A DNA stretch of 64,000 nucleotides from an uncultured Mailhella sp. (GCF_963931295.1 NZ_OZ007001.1:868001-932000); one strand, 5' to 3'. Shown: positions 8,363 through 18,046, numbered from the stretch's first letter. The notes: a model not told the origin generated them from the sequence alone. Numbers and translations are program-made.

Positions 8363-9928
8363 ATGCTTACTTTTCTTTTTCCTCCTGATGCGCCGGATGC
8401 GTCGTTTCGGCCTCTTTTCAACGAGATGGCGCAGTTCTTCCAGAAGGACATGCCTCTGTCCGAGGGCATGGCGGAACTTCACCGGATATTGAAGAAATAC
8501 TTTCCCGTTGAATACATTCTGGTCACGGCAGCCACGGAGCGACAGGGGGAAGAGCGCATGTTCCTGTTTCCCGAAATCACGGGCATGCGCAAAGTGGCTC
8601 TGAACAGCACGCCCGAACAGCTGCTGGCCCTGAGTCACGGGCCCGAGCGGGTGGTGCGTCTCGGCGATCAGGACGATCACGGCATCACCCTCGGCGTGAT
8701 TCACAGACTCTTTCCCGAACGCAGGTTTTCCGCGCTCATCATCCGGGCGGTGATGGCGCAACGCCTGATTGTTTCTCTCTCGCTCATCGTTCTTGAGCAC
8801 CGCGGAGAGAACGTGTTTCACGCAGGGCACGTGAACGCCGCCTTTGCGCTTCTCGACGATCTCATGCGGTATTTCGGACGTCATGTTTCTTTGAAAGCCG
8901 CGGGGAAAAAGCGGGAGGAGCCGGGGCGGTATCTTCCGCTGGTGCAGCTTCCGGGCATGCATCAGGTGTGCGAAATGATATGGCAGGTCTCCCGTCAGGA
9001 CTGCCCCGTGCTGCTTCTCGGAGAAACCGGCACCGGCAAGGAAGCCGTGGCGGAAACCCTGTACCGCTCTTCCGGACGCCTGGATGCGCCCTTCATCAAG
9101 ATGAACTGCGGCAGCCTGCCGGAATCGCTCATGGAAAGCGAACTTTTCGGCCATGAAAAGGGAGCGTTTACCGGCGCGGTCGCTTCCCGCAAGGGCTTTT
9201 TCGAGCGCGCGCACAGGGGCATGCTGCTGCTTGACGAAGTGGGCGAACTTTCGCTTCCGGCGCAGACCAGGCTTCTGCGCGTGCTTCAGGAAGGCGTGCT
9301 GGAGCGCGTGGGCGGCGACGAGGAGCGGCGCATCGACGTGCGCATCATTGCCGCCACGCACAGAAATCTCGACAAGATGGTGCAAAGCGGCAGCTTCCGC
9401 TCCGATCTGTACTTCCGCCTCAGCGTGTTTCCCATTGCCATTCCTCCGCTGCGTCGTCGTCCGGAAGACATTCCCGTGCTGATACGGTTTTTCATCGCCC
9501 GAAAATGTTCCGAATACTGCGTGCAGAACCTGCCCGAGCCCTCCCCGGAAAACATGAGGGACCTGCTGGCCTACCCGTGGCCCGGCAATCTGCGGGAGCT
9601 CAGCAACGCCGTGGAACGTGCCGTCATTCTCTGGATGGGCGACATGCGCCGTCCGCTGGTGATTTCTCCGACGGCCCGGTTCATGCCGCAGGAGCAGGCC
9701 TCGGCTCCTGTTGCCGTTTCCTGGGGCGCACCCTCCGTTTCCGAACGATTTGAAACACTCAACGAAGCCGTGACGCGACACATCCTCCGGGCGCTGGAGC
9801 GCTCCGGCGGAAAGATCAGCGGCAGGGGCGGAGCCGCCGAGCTGCTCGACGTGCATCCCAACACCCTGCGCGCCCGCATGCAGAAACTGGGCATCCGTTA
9901 CGATTCACAAAATATGGTGAAACATTGA
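8363..9928 (+). CDS. Sigma-54-dependent transcriptional activator (Fis-type HTH)
   Basis: 521 aa. An N-terminal sensory part (about 1-190) is GAF-like at best. The AAA+ domain has Walker A GETGTGKE near residue 219, the sigma-54 contact loop GAFTGA near 267, Walker [10 protein letters not shown] and an [15 protein letters not shown] segment. A C-terminal Fis helix-turn-helix ([18 protein letters not shown]) ends it. The sigma-54 promoter at 10006, 77 bp after its stop, makes it the probable activator of the operon at 10078-17733. The ligand is unknown. Confidence 0.92.
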   Translation: MLTFLFPPDAPDASFRPLFNEMAQFFQKDMPLSEGMAELHRILKKYFPVEYILVTAATERQGEERMFLFPEITGMRKVALNSTPEQLLALSHGPERVVRLGDQDDHGITLGVIHRLFPERRFSALIIRAVMAQRLIVSLSLIVLEHRGENVFHAGHVNAAFALLDDLMRYFGRHVSLKAAGKKREEPGRYLPLVQLPGMHQVCEMIWQVSRQDCPVLLLGETGTGKEAVAETLYRSSGRLDAPFIKMNCGSLPESLMESELFGHEKGAFTGAVASRKGFFERAHRGMLLLDEVGELSLPAQTRLLRVLQEGVLERVGGDEERRIDVRIIAATHRNLDKMVQSGSFRSDLYFRLSVFPIAIPPLRRRPEDIPVLIRFFIARKCSEYCVQNLPEPSPENMRDLLAYPWPGNLRELSNAVERAVILWMGDMRRPLVISPTARFMPQEQASAPVAVSWGAPSVSERFETLNEAVTRHILRALERSGGKISGRGGAAELLDVHPNTLRARMQKLGIRYDSQNMVKH

Positions 9929-10005
9929 CACGGCATTTAGTGAAAAATACACGAAATATCGTTAAATAATCTTTTATCTCATTGATATTCCTAAATATTT
10001 AAAAA

Positions 10006-10021
10006 TGGCATGCTTTTTGCT
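10006..10021 (+). promoter_or_regulatory. Sigma-54 (-24/-12) promoter of the reductase/nitrilase operon
   Basis: TGGCATGCTTTTTGCT: GG and GC are separated by exactly 10 bp and embedded in TGGCAT and TTGCT, a near-perfect match. It lies about 57 bp before the gene at 10078 and just after an enhancer-binding-protein gene. Imperfect repeats TGGTGAAACAT and TAGTGAAAAAT upstream (about 9914-9950) could be activator contacts. Confidence 0.9.
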
Positions 10022-10077
10022 TTTATTCCGGTAAAAGCAAATTCCCGGCCATACCGCCGGCTATACAGGAGTATGCC

Positions 10078-12066
10078 ATGATCCGTGCCTATCCCCATCT
10101 TTTTGAACCTCTTCAGGTTGGAAAGATCCGCTTCAGAAACCGCATCTGGACCGCGCCCACGGCGCAGGCCATGCACTTCATCACGCCCGAAGGCTACATC
10201 CGTCCCGAGTCCATCGCGCATTTCCGCAACAGAGCTCTCGGCGGCGCGGCCTGCGTGACGCTCGGCGAAGCGGCCGTTGATCAGGATCGCGGGCGTTCTC
10301 ACTTCCACAACGTGAACCTGCAGGACATCAACAACCTGCCCTATCTCACCCAGATGACCGACGCCATTCATCAGGCCGGCGCCATCGCCTCCATTGAAAT
10401 CGAGCACGGCGGCAAATATGCCTTCCCCACGGTCAACGGAGGCAGAAACCCCATTGCTCCTTCCGGCTGCGTGCTCCCCAACGGTCAGGTCGTGGATGAA
10501 ATCACCGAAGAGCAGATGGACGAGGTGGCCGATCACTTTGCCGAAACCTGCCACTACCTGCAAAACGCCGGCTTCAAGATGTGCCTCGTGCACGGCGCGC
10601 ATCAGTGGCTGCTCGGCGAATTCCTCTCCCCCGCGGAAAACCACCGCAAGGACAAGTGGGGCGGCAGCCTGGAAAACCGCGCCCGCTTCCCCATCATGGT
10701 GCTGGACAGAATCCGCAAGCGCGTGGGCCCCGACTTCCTGCTGGAATACCGCATTTCCGGCACCGAAGGTCAGCCCGGCGGACTGGAAATCGATGAAGCG
10801 TGCGAGTTCATCAAGATGATCGAAGACAAGATCGATCTCGTCCACTTCTCCCGCGGCAACCGCGGCGTGCTGCGCAGCCGTCCCGAAATGTTCCCCTCCG
10901 AATTCATGCCCAAGTGCCCCAACGAATACATGGGCGTGGCGGCGAAAAAGCACGGCATCAAGATCCCCGTCATCATCGTGGGCAGCATCACCGATCCTGA
11001 AGACGCCGAACGCATGATCGCCGAAGGTCACTGCGACGCCGTGGCCATGGCCCGCACCGTCATTGCCGATCCCGAATGGGCCAACAAGGCCCGCCTCGGC
11101 AAGCGCGAAGAAATCCGTCCCTGCATCAAGTGCTTCAACTGCCTCGATGAAAAGAACGCCCGCGTCTTCGGCGGCGGCATCACCGGCTTCACCAGAGACG
11201 TGGTGAAGCGCTACGCCTGCTCCGTGAACCCCCGCATCGGCATTGAAACCGACATCATTCCTCCGGCCACCGAAAAGAAGGTCGTGTCCATCATCGGCGG
11301 CGGCCCCGCCGGCATGCAGGCCGCCATCACCGCGGCCGAACGCGGTCACGAAGTGCGCCTCTATGAAAAGAGCGATCACCTCGGCGGTCAGATTTCCTTT
11401 GCCGACTACGTGTCCTTCAAGTATCCGCTCATGGAATTCAAGAACTGGCTCATCCATCGCGTGGGTCAGCTCGGCATCAAGGTGTTCCTGAACACGGAAG
11501 CCACCCCCGAACTCATCGAAGCCGCCTACCCCGACGTGGTCATCGCCTGCACGGGTTCCGTGCCCGCCCTGCCCAAAATTCCGGGCATCGACGGCAAGAA
11601 CGTGATGCTGGCCACGCAGGCCTTCGTGAATCGCGACGCCGTGGGGCAGAAGGTGGTCATCGTGGGCGCGGGCGACACCGGCTGCGAATGCGCTCTGCAC
11701 CTTGCCGAAGCCGGCCGCGACGTCACCATGGTGGAAATGGATGAATTCATCGCCCGCCGCACGGGCTACACGCAGCGCATCGTGCTGGTGGAAAAAATCG
11801 ACACCAACGAGCACGTCTCCTATCTGACCAAGGCCTGCTGCAAGAAAATCACCGACAAGGGCGTGGAAGTGGAAACGCCCGACGGCGTCCGCTTCCTGGA
11901 AGCCGACACCGTGGTCATCGCCCTCGGCACCCGCGCGCTTCAGGATCAGGCCGAAGCCTTCCGCGACTGCGCTCCCACCTTCTGGCTTGCCGGCGACTGC
12001 GCCGAAGGCCCGAAGAACGTCCGTCACGCCATCCGCAACGGCTACGACGCCGCCTGCCGTCTGTAA
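10078..12066 (+). CDS. NADH:flavin oxidoreductase (old yellow enzyme / 2,4-dienoyl-CoA reductase type)
   Basis: 662 aa with CAGGAG before the start. Residues 1 to about 340 form the FMN TIM barrel (FEPLQVGKIRFRNRI at the N-terminus). Cys349, Cys352, Cys355 and Cys381 should hold the [4Fe-4S] cluster. From about residue 400 there is an FAD/NAD(P)H domain with GGGPAGMQAA and a second dinucleotide motif GAGDTGCE. The domain order matches FadH and BaiCD-type ene reductases, which reduce activated C=C bonds. The last two cysteines are 25 residues apart, longer than in FadH. First gene of the sigma-54 operon. Confidence 0.9.
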   Translation: MIRAYPHLFEPLQVGKIRFRNRIWTAPTAQAMHFITPEGYIRPESIAHFRNRALGGAACVTLGEAAVDQDRGRSHFHNVNLQDINNLPYLTQMTDAIHQAGAIASIEIEHGGKYAFPTVNGGRNPIAPSGCVLPNGQVVDEITEEQMDEVADHFAETCHYLQNAGFKMCLVHGAHQWLLGEFLSPAENHRKDKWGGSLENRARFPIMVLDRIRKRVGPDFLLEYRISGTEGQPGGLEIDEACEFIKMIEDKIDLVHFSRGNRGVLRSRPEMFPSEFMPKCPNEYMGVAAKKHGIKIPVIIVGSITDPEDAERMIAEGHCDAVAMARTVIADPEWANKARLGKREEIRPCIKCFNCLDEKNARVFGGGITGFTRDVVKRYACSVNPRIGIETDIIPPATEKKVVSIIGGGPAGMQAAITAAERGHEVRLYEKSDHLGGQISFADYVSFKYPLMEFKNWLIHRVGQLGIKVFLNTEATPELIEAAYPDVVIACTGSVPALPKIPGIDGKNVMLATQAFVNRDAVGQKVVIVGAGDTGCECALHLAEAGRDVTMVEMDEFIARRTGYTQRIVLVEKIDTNEHVSYLTKACCKKITDKGVEVETPDGVRFLEADTVVIALGTRALQDQAEAFRDCAPTFWLAGDCAEGPKNVRHAIRNGYDAACRL

Positions 12067-12087
12067 TTCCCGGAACGTCTGATAAAA

Positions 12088-12128
12088 AAGCCTGTTCCGC
12101 TGGCCGCTCCCACCGGCGGAACAGGCTT
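12088..12128 (+). other. Intercistronic stem-loop
   Basis: Perfect 13-bp arms AAGCCTGTTCCGC (12088-12100) and GCGGAACAGGCTT (12116-12128), loop 15 nt, between the reductase and permease genes. No T-run follows, so it is more likely an mRNA processing or stabilising element or a leaky attenuator than a full terminator. Confidence 0.6.
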
Positions 12129-12191
12129 CCTTGCAGGCAGACACAACATTGTGGCCTTCTCCTCCATATCCTTATGACGAAGGAGTGAATT

Positions 12192-13592
12192 ATGTCGTCA
12201 GGCGCTCAGGCAGGCACAGGATCCGAAGAAAAAAAACGGCTTCTGAAACTTCTTTTCTGCCTCATCTTTCCGCTGATATGCTTTGCCATTCCGGACAGCA
12301 CGGGCATCACTTCCACCATAAAACTCTTCCTGTACATCACCTTTGCTGCAATTCTCATGTTTGCAGTGGATGTTACAAGTAATTTCATTGTATCCATATT
12401 CCTTATCTTTGCTTATGCCGCAAGCGGTCTTGTTCCTTTAAGTACAATTTTGGGTTCGTGGAAAAGCGACATTCCCTGGATCACGCTGGCGGCGCTTCTC
12501 ATCGTCACCATCGTACAGAGAACAACGCTCCTGCAGCGCATGACGTATCACACCGTCATTCGTGTCGGCGGCAGCTACATGGGAATCATTTTCGCCGTCA
12601 CCATCATTTCCGTTCTGGCGCGCATTTTCCTCACCGGCACCATGGCTTCCGTCAGCGTCATGATGGTGGCCTTCGGCCTCTGCACCGCGCTTCATCTCGG
12701 CAAGAGCCGGGCGTCGGCGGGCATCATGCTCATGGCGGTCACCGCCTACCGCGATGCCAACTTCTTCGTCTATTCTCCCGACTTCATCGCGCTTTTGTAC
12801 AGCGAATCCGCAAAAGTCGCGCCCATTTCCACGAGTTATCCCGAATTTTTCATGAACAACTGGGTCTTTGTTTTCGAGATCCTGCTCTTTGCCCTGGTCA
12901 TAGGAAAGTTCATGGCTCCTAAGGAGCCCATCGAGGGAAAGGCGGCCATGAGAAAAAATCTTGAAGCCCTTCCCCCCATGACCAGAGACGAAAAGTATAT
13001 CTGCATCATACTTTCGGCGCTCGTCATCTTTCTGCTCACCTATCAGATCCATCACATTCCCATGGTGTACGGGTTTATTTTCACCGCCATCATATTCTAT
13101 CTTCCCTATGTCAACATAGGAACAAACAACGACATCAAAAACATCAATTATTCCTCCATATTCTTCATCGTCGCGTGTCTCGGCATCGGAACCGTGGCGC
13201 AGTCCATCAACGTTGCCTCTTCCCTGTCCGTCATCATTTCTCCGTGGCTGAACGGCGTTTCTGAAAAAATATTCATGAGCATCGTGTATGCCATCGCCGT
13301 GTTCGCCAACTTCTTCATGACGCCGCTTGCGGAAATTGCAACCTTCGGCGCTCCCATCGCCCAGATTTGTCAGTCGCTCGGATTCAACCTCAACACCATG
13401 ATATCCTCCTTCTTCCATGGAACGCAGCAGCTGCTGTTCCCCTACGAAACCGCGGTGTACCTTGTGGCGTTTTCCATGGGAGTCATGAAGCTGAACGACT
13501 TCACGCTCATTATGGGAATCAAACTGATTCTCAACACTCTGTTCCTCGTTACTGTTGGTTTTGCCTACTGGACTTTCATCGGAATTCTTTAA
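12192..13592 (+). CDS. DASS/SLC13-like anion permease 1
   Basis: 466 aa with about 11-12 hydrophobic helices and AAGGAGTGAATT before the start. It belongs to the ion-transporter superfamily of dicarboxylate (DASS) permeases: an N-terminal block around LSTILGSWKSDIPWITLAALLIV, a re-entrant-type segment NFFMTPLAEIATFGAPIAQI, and a second GTQQLLFPYETAVYLVAF segment near the C-terminus. It is a relative of the permease at 15476, sharing PYETAVYLVAFS and FFMTPLA-type motifs. It probably imports an organic anion used by the operon; the substrate is unknown. Confidence 0.8.
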   Translation: MSSGAQAGTGSEEKKRLLKLLFCLIFPLICFAIPDSTGITSTIKLFLYITFAAILMFAVDVTSNFIVSIFLIFAYAASGLVPLSTILGSWKSDIPWITLAALLIVTIVQRTTLLQRMTYHTVIRVGGSYMGIIFAVTIISVLARIFLTGTMASVSVMMVAFGLCTALHLGKSRASAGIMLMAVTAYRDANFFVYSPDFIALLYSESAKVAPISTSYPEFFMNNWVFVFEILLFALVIGKFMAPKEPIEGKAAMRKNLEALPPMTRDEKYICIILSALVIFLLTYQIHHIPMVYGFIFTAIIFYLPYVNIGTNNDIKNINYSSIFFIVACLGIGTVAQSINVASSLSVIISPWLNGVSEKIFMSIVYAIAVFANFFMTPLAEIATFGAPIAQICQSLGFNLNTMISSFFHGTQQLLFPYETAVYLVAFSMGVMKLNDFTLIMGIKLILNTLFLVTVGFAYWTFIGIL

Positions 13593-13613
13593 ATGCACCA
13601 AATAGGAGGCAGT

Positions 13614-14645
13614 ATGATCTTTCCCACCGTCAAAGTTGCCGCCGTGCAGGCCGCGCCCGTCTTTCTCAATCTGAAGGCGTCCGTGGAAAAAGCCTGCGCG
13701 CTCATCGACGAGGCCGGTCGCAACGGAGCCGAGCTCATCGACTTTCCCGAAGCGTTTCTGCCCGGCTACCCCTGGTGGATCTGGATGGGCGCCCCGTCGT
13801 TCGGCCACAAGTTCCTCATGAAGCTGCATCAGAATGCGCTCACCTACGGCAGCCCGGAAATGCGTCAGATAAGCGAAGCGGCCAGACGCAACAACATTTT
13901 CGTGTGCATTTCCGCCACGGAAGGCGACGGAACCACCCTGTACCTCACGCAGTTCTGGTTCGACAACAAGGGCAATCTCATGGGCAAGCACCGCAAGATG
14001 TCGCCTCCCGGATGCGAAAAGATCATCTGGGCCTGCGGCAACGGCAGCACCATGCAGGTTTTCGACACCAAGATCGGCAAGATCGGCGGACTGCAGTGCG
14101 GCGAGCATCTGAATCCCATGAATCTTTCCTGCCTGCTCGGTCAGGGCGAACAGATTCACTGCGCAGGCTGGCCGCCCATGCACACGCCCCGCGAAGGCCA
14201 GATGCCGCTGTTCTCTCCCTACGACATGTCGCGCACGGCCACCCGCTATGCGGCCATGGGCCTGAGAGCCTTTGCCCTGTACTCCACGCAGATGATGGCG
14301 CAGGACGTCATCGACATGCTCTGCGACGGCACGGGACATCCTGAATATATCGAATGCCTGCCCAACGGCGTGGATGGAACGCTCGGCGGCGGACGGGCGG
14401 CCGTGTTCAACGTGGCGGGCGACTGCATCAGCAATTCGCTCCCGCACGACGTGGAAGGCTGCGTCTATGCCGAATGCGACCTCATGGAAACGCTGGGACG
14501 CAGACTCGTCATGGATCCGCTGGACAAGGACGCAAGACCCTTTGCCCTGCGCATGACCCTGGACAGAACGGACTACAAGGCCATGAACTTTGAGGGCATG
14601 CAGCCTGACAACTCCGTTTCTTACGAAAATATTCAGAACTTATAA
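13614..14645 (+). CDS. Nitrilase / carbon-nitrogen hydrolase
   Basis: 343 aa. I chose the ATG at 13614 because AGGAGGC lies 6 bp before it; the in-frame ATG at 13593 overlaps the previous stop and lacks a site. The Glu-Lys-Cys triad is visible: Glu46 in FPEAFLPGYPWW, Lys128 in KHRKMSPPG, Cys162 in GGLQCGEHLNPM. The GYPWW and C-x-E-H-x-N-P pattern is closer to true nitrilases (nitrile to acid and ammonia) than to amidases. Its place between two permeases suggests the imported compound carries a nitrile or amide. Confidence 0.88.
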   Translation: MIFPTVKVAAVQAAPVFLNLKASVEKACALIDEAGRNGAELIDFPEAFLPGYPWWIWMGAPSFGHKFLMKLHQNALTYGSPEMRQISEAARRNNIFVCISATEGDGTTLYLTQFWFDNKGNLMGKHRKMSPPGCEKIIWACGNGSTMQVFDTKIGKIGGLQCGEHLNPMNLSCLLGQGEQIHCAGWPPMHTPREGQMPLFSPYDMSRTATRYAAMGLRAFALYSTQMMAQDVIDMLCDGTGHPEYIECLPNGVDGTLGGGRAAVFNVAGDCISNSLPHDVEGCVYAECDLMETLGRRLVMDPLDKDARPFALRMTLDRTDYKAMNFEGMQPDNSVSYENIQNL

Positions 14646-14716
14646 TCCATCAGAGCCGGAGAATGAGAGGGAGGGGAACTCTTTTCCGGCTCGTTTTGTA
14701 TCCGGGAGACGACGAA

Positions 14717-15454
14717 ATGAAAGAAAATCTCCATGAACTTCTCAAAAACTGGGGACTCGAAGGCAGAACGATTCAGGAAGCCAAAGACACCGGAGCGGCC
14801 ATTGCCACGGGAGTCTGGCATCTCGGACCGGACTACAGCCTGAAGACCGGGGGAAATTTTGAAGGTCTCCGGCATCACATTCATATTTCCCGCGTGCTGG
14901 CCGATCAGGGAATCACGGCCTCCTGCCCTCTTCCCACGCTGGACGGCAAGGACTTTCTTAGCTGCGGCGATCATTATTTTGTGATTACGGAACGCGTTAC
15001 GGACAACTTCCTCAGCACGAAGCAGACGCCGCAGGGCAAGGAACCCTTTTATCTGGAACGCTATGCGCGCGAGGTACGCAGCTTCGACGCCGCGCTGCAC
15101 GGCGGAAACAGGGATTTTGCCGAAGTCATGGCCTGGGCCGACAAGGAAAGCGCCCGCACGGCAAAGGCGTTCGGCATGCCGTGGAACGGCATTCCCAAAG
15201 ACTGCGCGGAACGTTTTTCCGCCCTTTCCACGGAGCCTTCGGAATTTTTCGTCTGCGCGACCAAGGTGGAGGCGTCGCCCAGCGCTGTGGCGGACGCTCT
15301 CGACGCCCTGTCGCGTCCCCGCGGCCTCATGGCCATGCTTGCGGTGTTCGTGGCCTGGACGGCGGGCCAGACTTCCCTTTCTGCGCTCATTCGCGGCAAT
15401 CTCAGCCTTGCAGCGGCTCTTTCGCACGGACTCTGCGCCCGTGCCGACGCCTGA
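14717..15454 (+). CDS. Unknown protein with a kinase (APH/homoserine-kinase-like) N-lobe resemblance
   Basis: 245 aa. Residues about 30-100 (a beta-rich GVWHLGPDYSLKTGG stretch, an alpha-helix ending LADQGITASCPLPTLDGK, then CGDHYFVITERVTDN) resemble the N-lobe of aminoglycoside phosphotransferase-fold kinases. The rest lacks the HGDLHPGN-type catalytic loop and the DFD metal site, so kinase activity is unlikely. The C-terminal 100 residues are Ala/Leu-rich and unlike anything I know. GGGAG stands before the start, and it lies in the middle of the sigma-54 operon, so it is probably expressed and tied to the same pathway. Confidence 0.6.
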   Translation: MKENLHELLKNWGLEGRTIQEAKDTGAAIATGVWHLGPDYSLKTGGNFEGLRHHIHISRVLADQGITASCPLPTLDGKDFLSCGDHYFVITERVTDNFLSTKQTPQGKEPFYLERYAREVRSFDAALHGGNRDFAEVMAWADKESARTAKAFGMPWNGIPKDCAERFSALSTEPSEFFVCATKVEASPSAVADALDALSRPRGLMAMLAVFVAWTAGQTSLSALIRGNLSLAAALSHGLCARADA

Positions 15455-15475
15455 TGCCGACCGTGGAGTGTTCTT

Positions 15476-16855
15476 ATGTCTGAATCTTCCGGTCGCGTGA
15501 CCAACATCAAATGGGCTGTTAATTTTCTTCTTCCTCTTTCTCTGCTTCTGCTTCCCGAAAGCGAGGCGTTCACCTGGAACATCAAGGTGTTTCTGGCCAT
15601 CACGCTGTGGGGCGTCATGGGCTACGCCATGGAGCTGACCGACAATCTGGTCGTTTCGCTCATCATGATGTTCATGTACGGCCTGTCGGGCATAGTGCCG
15701 CTGAAGGCCGTGCTCGGGCCGTGGACGGCCGATCCCGCATGGATGACGCTCGGCGCGCTCATCATCGTTTCCATCGTGCAGAAGACCACCATTCTCAAGC
15801 GCATGGCCTACTACGCGGCCATTCACACCAACGGCAGCTATATGAAGCTGGTGCTTGCCATGGCCACGCTGGCTCTTGTCGCCAGAGTGTTCCTCCAAGG
15901 AACCATGGCGTGCATTGCCGTCATCGTGGTGGCCTACGGCATCTGCGAGGCCCTCAACCTCGGCAGAAGCCGCGCTTCGGCGGGCCTCATGGTGGCCACG
16001 GTCATCTTCTACATGGATGCCAACTACTTCATCTACTCTCCCGATTTCATTTCCATTCTCTACAGCGCCGCCGCACCCGTGGCGAACATTGTTCCCTCCT
16101 ATCCCCGGTTCTTCGCGGACAACGCGGTGTTTCTTGTGGGCAACTATCTGGTAGTCGCGGCCATCGGCCGCTACTGCCGCCCGTCGTCTCCGCTGAGCGG
16201 CAGGGAAAAGTTTGAAGAAGCCCTCGCCTCCCTCGGACGCCTCAGCGTGAAGGAATGGAAAATCATCGTCGTTCTGGTCGCGCTGGTCGTCTTTCTCTTC
16301 ACGCATCAGTATCACCACATCAACATGGTGTACGGCTTCATCTTTGCGCCCATGATTCTCTACCTGCCCGGCGTCAACGTGGGAACGCAGCAGGATCTGA
16401 AGGACGTGCAGTTCTCGGTGCTGTTCTTCATCATCGCCTGCATGGGCATAGGTTCGGCGGGCAGCGCGGTGGGCTTCGGCCAGTACGTGTCGGTGAGCAT
16501 CGTGCCCATGCTGCAGAACGTGAGTCAGACCACGTTCCTCTGCGCCACCTATCTTTCCGGCGTGCTTCTGAACTTCCTCATGACGCCGCTTGCCGTGCTG
16601 GCCTCCTTCGGCCTGCCGTTCGCCCAGATTTGTCAGGACCTGAACTTCAATCTGGAGCCCATGTTCTACATTTTCTATCAGGGCACGGCGCAGCTATGGT
16701 TCCCGTATGAAACGGCCGTGTATCTTGTGGCCTTTTCTCTCGGGCTCATCCGCGTGAAGGATTTTGTGTCCATCATGACCATCAAGTTCGTCATCAACGT
16801 GGCGTTCCTCGCCACCGCGGGCATGGCCTGGTGGGCCGTGATGGGCATTTTGTAG
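15476..16855 (+). CDS. DASS/SLC13-like anion permease 2
   Basis: 459 aa, about 11-12 hydrophobic helices. It shares the layout and many motifs of the permease at 12192 (LKAVLGPWTADPAWMTLGALIIVSIVQ near the N-terminus, NFLMTPLAVLASFGLPFAQICQ, LWFPYETAVYLVAFSLG), so the two are paralogues rather than a recent duplication. It may serve a second substrate or product efflux in the same operon. It starts 22 bp after the unknown gene and ends 11 bp before the dehydrogenase. Confidence 0.8.
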   Translation: MSESSGRVTNIKWAVNFLLPLSLLLLPESEAFTWNIKVFLAITLWGVMGYAMELTDNLVVSLIMMFMYGLSGIVPLKAVLGPWTADPAWMTLGALIIVSIVQKTTILKRMAYYAAIHTNGSYMKLVLAMATLALVARVFLQGTMACIAVIVVAYGICEALNLGRSRASAGLMVATVIFYMDANYFIYSPDFISILYSAAAPVANIVPSYPRFFADNAVFLVGNYLVVAAIGRYCRPSSPLSGREKFEEALASLGRLSVKEWKIIVVLVALVVFLFTHQYHHINMVYGFIFAPMILYLPGVNVGTQQDLKDVQFSVLFFIIACMGIGSAGSAVGFGQYVSVSIVPMLQNVSQTTFLCATYLSGVLLNFLMTPLAVLASFGLPFAQICQDLNFNLEPMFYIFYQGTAQLWFPYETAVYLVAFSLGLIRVKDFVSIMTIKFVINVAFLATAGMAWWAVMGIL

Positions 16856-16866
16856 GAGAATGCGTT

Positions 16867-17733
16867 ATGGCTGTTGTATCGTTTTTCGGACTCGGCAGCA
16901 TGGGTCTGCCCATGGCGATCAATCTTCTGAACGCCGGTCATGAGGTGCGCGTCATGGTGCATCGCAGCGCCGCCGGACCGGAAGAGGCCGCGAGGCACGG
17001 AGCCGTCATGAAGTCTTCCGTGAAAGACATGGTTTCGGGGGCGGATTTCGTCGTCAGCGTGGTTCCCGACGACAGGGCCGTGCTCGATATTTATGAAAGC
17101 GAGGAATTCCGGCAGTCCGTGAAGCGCGGATGCCTCGTGCTGGAGATGAGTTCCTGCACGCCCGGAGCCGTGCGCAGGGTTGAAGAACTGTGCCGCCCTC
17201 TGGGCGTGCGCGTGCTGGATGCGCCCATTACCGGAGCCAGGCCGAAGGCCGTGGCAGGAACGCTGGTGGTTCTCGGCGCGGGAAAGGATGAGGATTTCGA
17301 CGACGCATCTCCCGTGCTTTCCGCCATGACGGAAAAGGTGTTCCGGCTGGGAGCCGTGGGCACGGGCAAGACCATCAAGGCCATGACCAATCTGCTGGGG
17401 GCCGTGAATCTGGCGGCCGTCGGGGAATTCTATCGTTTTGCACGGGCGCTCGGGCTGGACATGCAGACCCTTGCGGAAGTGACGAAGGAAAGCGCCGGAG
17501 GCTCCACGCAGTTTTCCCGCAATTTCGGACGCATGGTGCAGGGAGACTACGCGCCGCTCTTTACCCTCGGCCTCATGCTCAAGGACATGGAAATAGCCAT
17601 GAAATGCGCTTCGGAACATCCCGAACTGCACATGCCGCTAGCCGAATGCGCCACGGCGCTGTTCCGCAGCGCCTCGAACTATGCCGACGAGGACTGCAGC
17701 AGCATTGCCCGCGTCGATGCCCTGAAGGAATAA
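16867..17733 (+). CDS. NAD(P)-dependent beta-hydroxyacid dehydrogenase (3-hydroxyisobutyrate dehydrogenase family)
   Basis: 288 aa with AGGAGAATGCGTT before the start. FFGLGSMGLPMA (residues 6-17) is the Rossmann dinucleotide site, DAPITGARPKAVAGTL (118-133) the family's substrate-binding motif, and Lys171 with Asn175 (GTGKTIKAMTN) the catalytic pair. Relatives oxidise 3-hydroxyisobutyrate or reduce tartronate semialdehyde; the substrate here cannot be told. Last gene of the sigma-54 operon. Confidence 0.9.
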   Translation: MAVVSFFGLGSMGLPMAINLLNAGHEVRVMVHRSAAGPEEAARHGAVMKSSVKDMVSGADFVVSVVPDDRAVLDIYESEEFRQSVKRGCLVLEMSSCTPGAVRRVEELCRPLGVRVLDAPITGARPKAVAGTLVVLGAGKDEDFDDASPVLSAMTEKVFRLGAVGTGKTIKAMTNLLGAVNLAAVGEFYRFARALGLDMQTLAEVTKESAGGSTQFSRNFGRMVQGDYAPLFTLGLMLKDMEIAMKCASEHPELHMPLAECATALFRSASNYADEDCSSIARVDALKE

Positions 17734-17809
17734 CAACGCCGAGGCGCTTTGCGCCGCCTGCCGCCCGTCTCCGTCTTATTCAGAGACGACGCAAGGAATA
17801 GCGAATACC

Positions 17810-17860
17810 AAAGATCTCCTGCCGCAAGCACACTGGATGCTGCGACAGGAGATCTTTTTT
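17810..17860 (+). terminator. Strong rho-independent terminator of the sigma-54 operon
   Basis: Twelve-bp arms AAAGATCTCCTG (17810-17821) and CAGGAGATCTTT (17846-17857) followed by more T to 17860. It lies 77 bp after the dehydrogenase stop. Confidence 0.85.
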
Positions 17861-18046
17861 CGTCTTCGGAAGCGCACGACGGACGCCGGGCGCGGGGCTG
17901 AACGTGACGAGCCGGAGTGAAGTTTCTTAGACGCCGTGACTCCGCGGCCTGCCACACCACACAGAAAAGTGTTTTCTTCAGCGGCATCTCATGCTCCATC
18001 AGCGGGGGATGTCGGACAATACTGCCATCCCCCTTAGGAGATTAAC

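Noticed and set aside
9991..12144. A 717-codon open frame antisense to the old-yellow-enzyme gene
   Set aside because: It is the mirror of a GC-rich gene, its translation is a Gly/Ala/His-rich low-complexity string, and it has no ribosome site; the plus-strand gene is unmistakable.
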